Source: an uncultured Catenibacterium sp. (GTDB taxonomy: Bacteria > Bacillota_I > Bacilli_A > Erysipelotrichales > Coprobacillaceae). Taken from it: a stretch of DNA of 18,579 bases. Numbering within the stretch: the first letter of the stretch is position 1; each line of letters starts with the position of its first letter. Made by a program: the position numbers and the translations under genes. The DNA lies in the NCBI RefSeq assembly GCF_900540665.1, contig NZ_UQGV01000044.1, positions 1 through 18,579 of the forward strand. The letters are read 5' to 3'. Under the pieces are notes generated by a model that was given only the letters and a program-made list of their open reading frames with translations, ran no database searches and was not told where the DNA came from. This document shows, in pieces, positions 7,077 through 14,533 of this stretch.

Positions 7077-8489
7077 TTAGTCTAAATCAGCACCGTTAGA
7101 TTCGAATACTTTCTTGATATAATTATAAGATTTCTTTGGAATACGTTTCATATCTCTTAAATCTTTATTTGTTCTATTGACATAAACGAATCCATAACGT
7201 TTATCCATATTACACATACTTGCTAGGATATCGATTGGTCCCCAAGTAATGTAACCTAAGCAGTCTACACCATCTTCAAACATTGCGTTTTCCATTTCAC
7301 GGATATGGTCTCTATGATAGTTGATACGATAATCATCTTCGATTGTACGACCTTCAGCAAGCATCTTGTCTACTTCTTCCTGAGTCATATCTTCACGCCA
7401 TCCAATACCGTTTTCAAGTACGAATACTGGTAAACCTGTTCTATGATGTAAATCATTTAAAGTCCATCTGAATCCAACTGGATCGATTTCCCAATGCCAT
7501 TCATTGGCTTCACAATGAGGATTCTGGATTTTCTGTTCATTCACACAGTCACAAGCTGGTCTTTCATAATCAAATACACCAGTCTTAACTGTATCAGAAC
7601 GATAATAAGAGAATGCGATATAGTCTACAGTATATTTTAATAGTTCTTCATCGCCTTCTTCAAATGTAGGCATCCATCCACGATTTTCTAAGTAAGCATT
7701 CCAGTAATCAGGATATTTACCCTGTGCAAATGTATCAGCAAGATAACCATTTAATAAGTTATAAGCCTGTGTAGCAAATAAGTTATTTTCTGGGCTGTTG
7801 TCATATGCATATACATTAGTCACTGCACCCATACCACAGAACTTAGCATCTGGCTGCATTTCTCTTAAAGCACGTACTGCCTTACAATGAGCCATCATAA
7901 CATTGTGGTTAACCTGATATAAATGTTTAGGTAAGCTTACACCTTCAGGAATTTCTTCCGCATTTGAAACTCTTAACATCATTGAATGAAGGTTCTGTTC
8001 GTTGAATGACATCCAATGCTTAACTCTGTCACCAAATCTTTCAATACAAACCTTTGCATATCTTTCAAAGCAGTCTACAACATATCTAGAAGCAAAACCA
8101 TTGTAGTTCTTTACTAGATGATATGGCATATCGAAATGTACTAAAGTAATCATTGGTTCAATGCCTGCAGCAAGTAGCTTATCAATTAAATCACTGTAGA
8201 ACTTTACACCTTCTTCATTTACTGGTTCATCTAATGTACCATTAGGAATGATACGGCTCCAGCAGATAGAGAAACGATAGAAGTTGAATCCCATACCTTT
8301 CATTAAAGCGATATCTTCATCATAACGAGTGTATTCATCAATAGCATCGTTCCAGTCAGAAAATTCAGGATTCATAGGTCTTACGTCATAGATACATACA
8401 CCTTTCCCACCTTCATTTCTGTGTCCTTCAGTCTGGAATGATGATACTGAACCACCCCAGTAAAAATCTTTTGGCATTTTTCTTTCCAT
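7077..8489 (-). CDS. GH1 6-phospho-beta-glucosidase
   Basis: A 470-residue glycoside hydrolase family 1 enzyme expected to cleave phosphorylated beta-glucosides delivered by a PTS into glucose 6-phosphate and an aglycone or glucose. The catalytic acid/base is Glu164 in SFNEQN and the nucleophile is Glu359 in LENGIG. Preference for a 6-phosphate is suggested by Ser424, Lys430 and Tyr432 in the SMCNMDKRYGFVYV block. I chose the ATG at 8489 because AAAGGAG is nine bases upstream; an earlier in-frame ATG at 8528 has no such site and lies downstream of a probable transcription start. No PTS permease or antiterminator gene is adjacent. A cre-like site and a TATAAT box lie upstream. Confidence 0.92.
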   Translation of the reverse strand: MERKMPKDFYWGGSVSSFQTEGHRNEGGKGVCIYDVRPMNPEFSDWNDAIDEYTRYDEDIALMKGMGFNFYRFSICWSRIIPNGTLDEPVNEEGVKFYSDLIDKLLAAGIEPMITLVHFDMPYHLVKNYNGFASRYVVDCFERYAKVCIERFGDRVKHWMSFNEQNLHSMMLRVSNAEEIPEGVSLPKHLYQVNHNVMMAHCKAVRALREMQPDAKFCGMGAVTNVYAYDNSPENNLFATQAYNLLNGYLADTFAQGKYPDYWNAYLENRGWMPTFEEGDEELLKYTVDYIAFSYYRSDTVKTGVFDYERPACDCVNEQKIQNPHCEANEWHWEIDPVGFRWTLNDLHHRTGLPVFVLENGIGWREDMTQEEVDKMLAEGRTIEDDYRINYHRDHIREMENAMFEDGVDCLGYITWGPIDILASMCNMDKRYGFVYVNRTNKDLRDMKRIPKKSYNYIKKVFESNGADLD

Positions 8490-8542
8490 TTTATGTGTCT
8501 CCTTTATCTTATGAATACATTCTATCAATCACGCCTTATATA

Positions 8543-8556
8543 TGTAAACTGTTTCA
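8543..8556. promoter_or_regulatory. cre-like site (CcpA) upstream of the GH1 gene
   Basis: TGTAAACTGTTTCA matches the cre consensus TGWAANCGNTNWCA at every specified position but one, and does so on either strand. It sits just downstream of a TATAAT box at 8566-8571 (minus strand), at roughly +3 to +16 of the predicted transcript, where CcpA binding normally represses. Catabolite control of a beta-glucosidase is expected biology. The match is seen; binding is inferred. Confidence 0.55.
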
Positions 8557-8565
8557 AGGTTGATT

Positions 8566-8571
8566 ATTATA
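8566..8571 (-). promoter_or_regulatory. -10 box of the GH1 gene promoter
   Basis: A perfect TATAAT on the minus strand, about 77 bases upstream of the GH1 start codon. No good -35 hexamer is found at 16-18 bp. The cre-like site follows immediately. Confidence 0.45.
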
Positions 8572-8589
8572 ACGTTTCATAAAATATAC

Positions 8590-8627
8590 AAAAAATGATT
8601 AATTAATGAAACTCTGTTTCATTAATT
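8590..8627 (-). terminator. Intrinsic terminator of hflX
   Basis: A perfect 12-bp A/T-rich stem (8601-8612 with 8616-8627, 3-nt loop) followed after five bases by six T on the minus strand. The hflX stop codon (8622-8624) is inside the first arm. Confidence 0.75.
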
Positions 8628-9602
8628 TGAAAGAATGTACTTAAGATAATCTTTAATATCCTGTCTTTTGGCTTCTATCTGTAAATAGATATAATCATCA
8701 CGATAGTCAACCTGTTCCACATAGGTATTCTCATAGAGATATTTAAAATCCTCTCCTTGATTATAAGGAATACCTAATAGGAAGGTTTCATAATCCTTAA
8801 AGAGGATATGACTGATTTCATCTTCTAACAAGTCTAAACCAATCTTTTCCTTCGCAGATATAAAAACATAGGGAGCTACAGGATGTACATAACCATACTT
8901 ATTTAAATCAACCTTGTTGTACACATAGATCATAGGTGTATTTTCAACACCTAATTCTTCTAATACCTTATTGGTTGTATCAACCTGTAATTGATAATCT
9001 TCAAAACTTGAATCAACAACATGGAGTAATAGATCTGCTTCTTTCACTTCTTCTAAAGTGGAACGGAATGCCTGAATCAGATTGTGTGGTAAACGTTCAA
9101 TAAAACCAACTGTATCAGTAAGCAAGCATGTATGATTCTTAATCTTTATATTTCTAGTAGAAGTCTGTAATGTCGCAAATAACATATCCTTCTCAAATAC
9201 TTTTTTCTCTTTGTTCTGACATAAAGTATTAAGCAAAGTGGACTTTCCACTATTTGTATAACCGACCAAGGCAATCACAGGGACATTATTACGTTTACGT
9301 CTTTCTCTTTGTGTTTGTCTTTGTTTTACAATCTGTGCCAGTTCTTTTCTAGAACGGGACAACTTTCTAGAGATAATACGACGATCTAACTCAATCTGTT
9401 TTTCACCAGATCCTCTAAACCCAGAACCACCTTGCTGGTGTGACATGTGTTCCTGCATTCCTGCAAGTCTTGGTAATAAATATTGGTCTCTGGCTATTTC
9501 TACCTGTAATTTTGCTTCTTTTGTCTGTGCACGCTGTTCAAATATACGAAAAATTAAATCTGTACGATCTGTTACTTCTGTTTGTAATTGATCAGTAAGT
9601 TT
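8622..9602 (-). pseudogene. hflX: GTPase HflX, 5'-truncated
   Basis: HflX is a ribosome-associated GTPase that splits stalled or stressed 70S ribosomes. The GTPase part is intact: P-loop GYTNSGKST, DTVGF, NKVD and a final SA motif, plus the conserved GGSGFRGSGEKQIELDRR linker. Reading further 5' in the same frame, homology continues through a DRTDLIFRIFEQRA block and a QLQTEV segment, then stops abruptly near 9600; the frame ends at a TAA at 9633-9635. There is no start codon in that extension, so the first usable ATG is at 9458, inside the conserved linker. About 95-100 residues of the usual ~420 are missing, including most of the N-terminal ribosome-contacting domain. The remaining frame is clean, so the loss may be recent or a shortened product may still be made. 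Confidence 0.85.
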
Positions 9603-9722
9603 CCCACAGATGAGGATATGATAGATTATTGTTTAAAAAAAGGAAAACCAATGAGAAAACTGTATCCGAGGTGGTATGGAAGAAAATATCCAAGAAATAA
9701 AAAAGGAATTTATTTTGAATAG
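9603..9722 (+). pseudogene. C-terminal fragment of an unrecognised plus-strand gene
   Basis: The frame from 9603 to TAG at 9720-9722 encodes about 39 residues rich in Lys, Arg, Tyr and Pro (PMRKLYPRWYGRKYPRNKKG near its end). It has no start or ribosome binding site and begins exactly where hflX homology ends. It looks like the 3' end of a gene that was once divergent from hflX, the two 5' ends having been lost together. I do not recognise the family. The coding character is a judgement from composition only. Confidence 0.4.
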
Positions 9723-9745
9723 AAAATACAAAAAATCAAATTATT

Positions 9746-9800
9746 GGTTTTATTTTACCCATAATGGATGTAAATAATGGCTCAAGTATTAGGAACTCAT
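9746..9800. repeat. Partial copy of the 3' end of the gene at 10387-10734
   Basis: These bases align with 10408-10462 with roughly three quarters identity, including a shared ATGGATGTAAAT. Read on the minus strand they give a FTSIMGKIK segment, matching FTSILDKIK at the end of the 115-residue protein, and then a stop at 9736-9738. The similarity fades beyond about 9800. Confidence 0.55.
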
Positions 9801-10055
9801 GATAGAGAAATAGACAGTGAATATAAATTGTTTGAGTTACGAATTTAAAAAATATTGATAATGATGAGCGTGAATTATTTATATTAGCTGAAATGCAACT
9901 TTATGAAAGTTGTAAAAGAGTAATAGAATAATTTGCTAAGACATTCAAATGTAAAAGTTTCAGTAGTTTCTACGAAAGAATCAAGAATGAAGAGAAGATA
10001 TAAAGGAATCGATAAAGAAAGAGAGGTATATAGGGATAGATGGAAAAAGAAGTAA
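9777..10055 (+). pseudogene. Frameshifted relic of a small plus-strand gene
   Basis: Three overlapping frames read as fragments of one small charged protein. A start at 9777 gives MAQVLGTHDREIDSEYKLFE. After a frame change comes a DNDERELFILAEMQLYES segment ending in TAA. After another change comes a VKVSVVSTKESRMKRRYKG segment followed by a Lys/Arg-rich tail, ending at 10053-10055. That last stop overlaps the start of the next decayed gene (10040) by 16 bases, as in coupled operons. At least two frameshifts are needed, so it is non-functional. Family unknown. Confidence 0.45.
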
Positions 10056-10405
10056 TAACCTATTTAGATAGAAAAGAAGATGTATATAGCTGGATGAATG
10101 CACAAAAACCAGATGTTAATCCTATTTCCTACGGCAGTTCCTATGTTTTTTATGAACTAGGAGATGTGGATAATCTGAGATTGTATGAGTATTTTATTGC
10201 ATGTGGATTATTTGAATTAGAACATCATGACTTAGAAGAACGAATCGAAGAACAATTGACATATTAGATCTATCAATATGAACATTTTGGAAGATTCAAA
10301 GGTGAAATTCCTGATTGCGAATTACTAGAGAGGGATATAAAGAAGATTAAATCTATGATAACGCTAAGATTTGAAGATTTAGAATGTTACGAAACCGGCA
10401 AATAG
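10040..10405 (+). pseudogene. Hypothetical gene interrupted by an in-frame TAG
   Basis: An open frame of 75 codons (ATG at 10040) ends at TAG 10265-10267, but the same frame then continues for 45 sense codons to TAG at 10403-10405, where a terminator hairpin begins. The continued part (GRFKGEIPDCELLERDIKKI and onwards) has the same acidic, charged character as the first part. The simplest reading is one gene of about 120 codons broken by a nonsense mutation; a 75-residue protein could still be made. The start has only a weak AGGG five bases upstream. Function unknown. Confidence 0.55.
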
Positions 10406-10734
10406 TCGGTTTTTATTTTATCCAGAATGGATGTAAATGATAGCCCAGAGATTAAGAAAACATAGGCATTGTGAAAATGTCTTTTTATTGTGTCTTCAAT
10501 AAAATCAACTTGTTCTACTTCATCCGCCCTGTCTGTCACAAAATCAAACATACTACGATCAGAAACAGTATAATGACTATTTAGGTACTGGTTTAAATGA
10601 ATGTAGAGTTCTTTAGCATAACTACGCTTTAATGTGATTTCCACATTATAACCCCAGCATAAACATTCATTATTTGAGGTTTCTGCTTTAATAGATATCA
10701 CCTGTACAGGCTTATCCTTAATATTAATCAACAT
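10387..10734 (-). CDS. Hypothetical protein, 115 residues
   Basis: A complete small gene with a strong ribosome binding site (AAGGAGG seven bases before the ATG at 10734) and a TATAAT at 10758-10763 on the minus strand. No signal peptide or clear TM helix is seen; the only hydrophobic patch is near the C-terminus (YVFLISGLSF). I do not recognise the family. It is convergent with, and overlaps by 19 bases, the extended frame of the decayed gene at 10040. A diverged copy of its 3' end lies at 9746-9800, which suggests past duplication or insertion here. Confidence 0.7.
   Translation of the reverse strand: MLINIKDKPVQVISIKAETSNNECLCWGYNVEITLKRSYAKELYIHLNQYLNSHYTVSDRSMFDFVTDRADEVEQVDFIEDTIKRHFHNAYVFLISGLSFTSILDKIKTDYLPVS
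10392..10415 (+). terminator. Terminator at the end of the decayed plus-strand operon
   Basis: AAACCG (10392-10397) pairs with CGGTTT (10407-10412) and is followed by further T on the plus strand. It coincides with the second stop of the interrupted gene (10403-10405) and overlaps the 3' coding end of the minus-strand gene. Confidence 0.6.
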
Positions 10735-10807
10735 TTCTACCCCTCCTTCCTATTTGTATTATAAGAAGGTGTCTTTGACAGATATAATTTACGTTATTAT
10801 GAAAAGA

Positions 10808-10844
10808 CATCAACTTTGCAGATATTTAAATCCTTAAGTTGATG
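10808..10844 (-). terminator. Probable terminator of the rubrerythrin gene
   Basis: A perfect 9-bp stem (10808-10816 with 10836-10844) with a 19-nt loop, about 24 bases after the rubrerythrin stop and followed on the minus strand by CTTTTC. The short T tract and wide loop make it weaker than the others in the window. Confidence 0.5.
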
Positions 10845-10867
10845 CCTTTGAAATCTTACTTATTCAA

Positions 10868-11458
10868 TTATTTTCCAAAATATCTGTCTAATAAACCTTT
10901 TAAAGCTTTACCATGTCTTGCTTCATCTCTTGCCATTTCATGAACTGTATCATGAATTGCATCTAAGTTATTCTTTTTAGCACATGTAGCAAGTTCAACT
11001 TTACCAGCAGTTGCACCAAATTCGCAGTCAACACGCCAAGCTAAATTATCTTTAGTAGTTGCTTTCATATTTGGTTCTAAATCTTCACCTAACATTTCAG
11101 CAAATTTAGCAGCATGTTCTGCTTCTTCATAAGCTGCTTTTTCCCAATATAAACCAATTTCAGGATAACCTTCTCTATGGGCAATTCTTGCCATACATAA
11201 ATACATACCAACTTCTGAACATTCACCTTCAAAGTTTGCTTTTAACTGATCAAAGATATATTTTTTATCTTCATCAGTGATATCAGGATTATTTTTTACA
11301 GTTTTAGCATAAACACCATATTCATGTTCAGCAGCTAATTTCATTTCACCTTTTACTTCTTCAAACTGATCAGCGCCTACATGACATACTGGACATTCAG
11401 CTGGTGCTGCATCTCCTTCATAAACATATCCACACACTTTACATACAAATTTTGCCAT
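10868..11458 (-). CDS. Reverse rubrerythrin (rubredoxin-first)
   Basis: A 196-residue non-haem iron protein expected to reduce hydrogen peroxide, and possibly oxygen, with electrons from NADH via partner reductases; it protects anaerobes. The domain order is reversed relative to classical rubrerythrin. A rubredoxin domain comes first (Cys6, Cys9, Cys22, Cys25 in CKVCGY and CPVCHVG). A four-helix ferritin-like diiron domain follows, with ligands in GECSE, EEAEHAAKF and the C-terminal DEARHGKAL. AAAAGGAG precedes the ATG. The gene is monocistronic, with its own strong promoter and a probable terminator. Confidence 0.93.
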   Translation of the reverse strand: MAKFVCKVCGYVYEGDAAPAECPVCHVGADQFEEVKGEMKLAAEHEYGVYAKTVKNNPDITDEDKKYIFDQLKANFEGECSEVGMYLCMARIAHREGYPEIGLYWEKAAYEEAEHAAKFAEMLGEDLEPNMKATTKDNLAWRVDCEFGATAGKVELATCAKKNNLDAIHDTVHEMARDEARHGKALKGLLDRYFGK

Positions 11459-11476
11459 ATTCTTTTCTCCTTTTTA

Positions 11477-11492
11477 ATTCCTTATTAGGAAT
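11477..11492. repeat. Inverted repeat in the rubrerythrin leader
   Basis: ATTCCT and AGGAAT arms with a 4-base spacer lie between the promoter and the ribosome binding site, at about +6 to +21 of the predicted transcript. It could be an operator or a 5' hairpin that stabilises the mRNA. It does not match the PerR box that I looked for. Confidence 0.45.
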
Positions 11493-11504
11493 GATTACTA
11501 TTTA

Positions 11505-11532
11505 ATTATAACATATAATCCTCTATTGTCAA
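11505..11532 (-). promoter_or_regulatory. Promoter of the rubrerythrin gene
   Basis: On the minus strand TTGACA (11527-11532) and TATAAT (11505-11510) are separated by 16 bp, with a TGn extension before the -10. Both hexamers are perfect, which predicts strong constitutive-type expression by the housekeeping sigma factor. The leader is about 40 bases. Confidence 0.85.
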
Positions 11533-11659
11533 CGAATTTGACTTTTACTTTAAAAACAAATAATCACACCACATAAACGATGGAAATTTAAAAGTTTTTT
11601 TAACATTATTAAAGAATACTAAGAGAAGAAAATTTTAGCACATTTTCAAAGCAAAAAGC

Positions 11660-11702
11660 CCTTCAAAAAGCATTGAATATATCAGTGTTTTTGAAGGTTT
11701 TT
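11660..11702. terminator. Long hairpin with T tract, 3' of the surface protein gene
   Basis: A 10-bp stem (11660-11669 with 11688-11697) continues, past one bulged G, into a further 6-bp stem with a 5-nt loop. It is followed by five T on the plus strand, and by GGC then five T on the minus strand. Since rubrerythrin and the surface gene both read leftward, it most likely backs up termination of the surface gene. The rest of 11533-11913 has no open frame that I believe. Confidence 0.6.
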
Positions 11703-11762
11703 ATACGTATAACTGTCAAAGACAGGATAATACTACTCTCTGACAATAAAGTCAAAACAAAA

Positions 11763-11803
11763 CAGCCTGTAAAATGGAGATATTCCCATTACTACAGACT
11801 GCC
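11763..11803 (-). repeat. 41-bp repeat, copy 1 (terminator-like hairpin)
   Basis: Identical at 35 of 41 positions, without gaps, to 14621-14661 and in the same orientation. On the minus strand it folds into an imperfect hairpin (CAG/CTG and CTGTA/TACAG plus ATGG/CCAT inner pairs) followed by TTTTGTTTTG. It lies 111 bases after the surface protein stop. Confidence 0.75.
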
Positions 11804-11913
11804 GTAAAATATAATTTTTTCTGAATAAGATCTTATTGCGAAAGAAACGGAATATAACACTAACAAGCTCTTACTCATACTAATAGAATATTTTTTATAG
11901 TTTCAAGTTAATA

Positions 11914-14430
11914 TTAAGCTCTTGCTTTCTTATTACGAAGTACAAATGCACAACCAACTAGTAATGTAAGAGAACCGATTGCAGCAACTAATGATGTAAC
12001 GACATCAGTTGAATCACCAGTTTTAGCTGTATTCTTCTTATCATCAGTTTTATTTGTAACTGTAGTTTCAGTTTTATCTGATTCAGATGGGGTTACTGTG
12101 ATATTTGGTTTTTCTGGATCAGATGGATTTGGTTTTTCTGGTTCAGTTGGTGTTGTTGGTTCAACTGTCTTAGTTGGAGAAGTCATCTTCCATAACTGTG
12201 TACCATAGAATGGGTTAGCTGTACCAATAGCCATCCAGTCATCACCTGTCGCAAAAGCACGTAGACCATGGTTATATGGATCACCAAAACCATTTGTAGT
12301 AACTGCTGTGAATGATTCACCATCAGCTGATGTATACATATCAAAACCACGCTGAGCTTTAGATAAATAATTTAATACCTTACCAAATGCAATCAAATTT
12401 TCTTTCTTAGTGATTGTCATGAAAGTTTCAAATAATTTCTTTAACTTTTCAGGAAGCTGAGAAGAAATCTGTGTATAGTATTCATATACTTCAGCATATT
12501 CATCTGCGAATTCCTGAGAACCTTTTTTATTTAATGAATCAGCCATTGGATCCATACCAAAAATAATTGTGAATAATTCAGTTGATAGTTCGTCATTTAA
12601 GCTATTAGCCTTAATTGAACCATCTTCAAGACCTTTTACAAGAGTATTGAACTGTTCAGTAGAAAGTTTTATAGTTTCCACATCGTCATTAGATGCAGCA
12701 GATGCAGCCTGTGCCCCGCTATATCTCTTAGATGCAGTTTCAATTGCTTTCTGTACCTTTTCAGATGCAGTTAAATCAGTTTCTTCTTCAGCATCCTCAT
12801 CAACCTTTGCTTCTTCATCAGTTTCTGCAACTGTGATTGGCTGAGTTGGATATTCAGTGTTCTTGCTTAGTACTAATTCAATGAAAACCTTAAGGTAATT
12901 TAGCTGTGACTTCCATTCTTCTTTAGACATATTTAACAAGTCACCATTTGTAAACTGTCCGATAGGCTGTAACAAGCTGCTGCTGTCAAATGTACCAAAG
13001 TACATCTTGCCATCAAATACAGTAGACTGCCAGATATACTGGTTTTCATGATGTCCAAATCCAGAACCAAGTCCTGAAATGCCACCATTAGGGAACATCT
13101 TAGTTGCATCACCCACAACAAGTTCCATGTTTTCATCCTTATCCATACGATAGAGGCTTACAGACTGTTCTAAGTTCTTAGCTAAGAATTCTACGTTCTT
13201 TTTAAATACTACATCTTCTAATGCGATTTCGATATCTTCATATTCACCGATATAAAGATGATCATTATATACTAGCATGTTACAAGCACCAGCACGTGTA
13301 CGTTCTGGATCAATACCAAATGTATATTTAGCACCATCTGCTTTATCACCTACAACTGGTCTCCATGTCCAAGAACCATCTGCTTTTTCTTCACCACATA
13401 CAATCGCAAATGACTGCATTGTATGTTCATCAGGTTTGTTTTCCGGTGTACCAGTACATAAAGCAACATAAAGCTTGTTATTGAATTCTGCCATTTCCCA
13501 GATAGAACCACCATAGATACTATCTGTATAATGATATGCAGGATAGTTAAATAAATCCTTCTTAGTTGCAATCTTCTTGAATGAAGACTGACCTGCTGAT
13601 GGGTCTTTAGACTTTAAGATATAAGGTCCATCAACACCAACACAGCTCGCAATGAATTCACCATTGAATTCTGTCATACCACGAATACCAGTACTGATAC
13701 CTTCTTTGTATGCAGCACCAAGTTCCTGTGGAGTGATACCAGTGTAGACACACTTAATATCATCTGTCTTAGGGTCGATGCAATAAATACTAGGTAAACC
13801 GGCTTTTGCACCTTTATTACGTACAGAACCACAGAAATAAAGTTTATCCTTATAACGCATAGCGTTTCTAAAAAGTGGTCCTTTACCATTTAAAGACTTA
13901 GACATTAATAATTTAGTTTCGCCAGTCTTAACGTTCACTTTTACAAGAATACCATCAGAATCTTCATCTGCAGTACCATCTTCTTTTTCATGTCCATAAA
14001 AGAATGTTCCATTGAACATTGCTTTAAGTGCAGCAGTCATAACTTCCTTATCGAACTTATCACCAAGAGTAGTATCCATTAATGTTAATGTGTTACCCAT
14101 TGCTGCATAACAAGTACCAACATACATCCAATCTCCATAAGATGCTGCAGACCAAGCGTAACTCTGCCCCTGATCACCCTGTCCTGTTGCACCATTCTCT
14201 CCAGTGACACCTACATTTCCACCACCTAGGTAATCAACGATACCATCAGGTGTAGATACTGCTTTGTCCGGATGAGACAATTTTGCGAAAGTATACTTAC
14301 CATTGCTGTAAGTTACCTTAGATTGAAATTCAGAAGTATCCCCAGTTGCACTTACTGCAGAAGTACAAGAAAAAGCAAGTGTAAGTGCTACAAAAGAAGC
14401 CCCAAATTTCTTAAATAGGCTTTTATTCAT
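11914..14430 (-). CDS. Cell-wall-anchored beta-propeller-like surface protein
   Basis: An 838-residue exported protein of unknown ligand. It has a Sec signal (Lys-rich start, hydrophobic core, cleavage near residue 29) and a C-terminal sorting region: a Pro/Thr/Glu/Lys-rich wall spacer (about 750-800), then NTAKTGD at 800-806, a hydrophobic span to ~830 and the basic tail RNKKARA. The TG motif is LPXTG-like but not canonical. The body shows repeated blade-like strands: DWMYVGT (~100), DKLYFCG (~195), GEFIASC (~257), NKLYVALC (~318), DHLYIGEY (~390), GKMYFGTF (~474) and DWMAIGTANPF (~731). That suggests a seven-bladed propeller. The seventh is separated by ~240 residues, much of them acidic and helical (about 535-695). 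GAGGAGG lies six bases before the ATG. Matrix or glycan binding is possible but unproven. Confidence 0.8.
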   Translation of the reverse strand: MNKSLFKKFGASFVALTLAFSCTSAVSATGDTSEFQSKVTYSNGKYTFAKLSHPDKAVSTPDGIVDYLGGGNVGVTGENGATGQGDQGQSYAWSAASYGDWMYVGTCYAAMGNTLTLMDTTLGDKFDKEVMTAALKAMFNGTFFYGHEKEDGTADEDSDGILVKVNVKTGETKLLMSKSLNGKGPLFRNAMRYKDKLYFCGSVRNKGAKAGLPSIYCIDPKTDDIKCVYTGITPQELGAAYKEGISTGIRGMTEFNGEFIASCVGVDGPYILKSKDPSAGQSSFKKIATKKDLFNYPAYHYTDSIYGGSIWEMAEFNNKLYVALCTGTPENKPDEHTMQSFAIVCGEEKADGSWTWRPVVGDKADGAKYTFGIDPERTRAGACNMLVYNDHLYIGEYEDIEIALEDVVFKKNVEFLAKNLEQSVSLYRMDKDENMELVVGDATKMFPNGGISGLGSGFGHHENQYIWQSTVFDGKMYFGTFDSSSLLQPIGQFTNGDLLNMSKEEWKSQLNYLKVFIELVLSKNTEYPTQPITVAETDEEAKVDEDAEEETDLTASEKVQKAIETASKRYSGAQAASAASNDDVETIKLSTEQFNTLVKGLEDGSIKANSLNDELSTELFTIIFGMDPMADSLNKKGSQEFADEYAEVYEYYTQISSQLPEKLKKLFETFMTITKKENLIAFGKVLNYLSKAQRGFDMYTSADGESFTAVTTNGFGDPYNHGLRAFATGDDWMAIGTANPFYGTQLWKMTSPTKTVEPTTPTEPEKPNPSDPEKPNITVTPSESDKTETTVTNKTDDKKNTAKTGDSTDVVTSLVAAIGSLTLLVGCAFVLRNKKARA

Positions 14431-14470
14431 AATTTCCCTCCTCTTTGATTATGTCATACCTCTGTCTTAT

Positions 14471-14499
14471 ATTTTATCATTACATAATATTTGAGTAAA
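14471..14499 (-). promoter_or_regulatory. Promoter of the surface protein gene
   Basis: TTTACT (14494-14499) and TAAAAT (14471-14476) on the minus strand with a 17-bp spacer, four and five matches to consensus. The transcript would start about 35 bases before the ATG. Confidence 0.6.
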
Positions 14500-14533
14500 G
14501 CGCGTGCATTTAAGTTACATAATAAGTAATTTG

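Noticed and set aside
11500..11520. PerR box overlapping the rubrerythrin -10
   Set aside because: TTATAATTA matches one half of the PerR consensus but the second half does not.
12569..12844. Plus-strand open frame of 91 codons inside the surface protein gene
   Set aside because: It is antisense to a coding region with clear protein features, has a Ser/Ala-rich composition typical of a mirrored frame, and no ribosome binding site.
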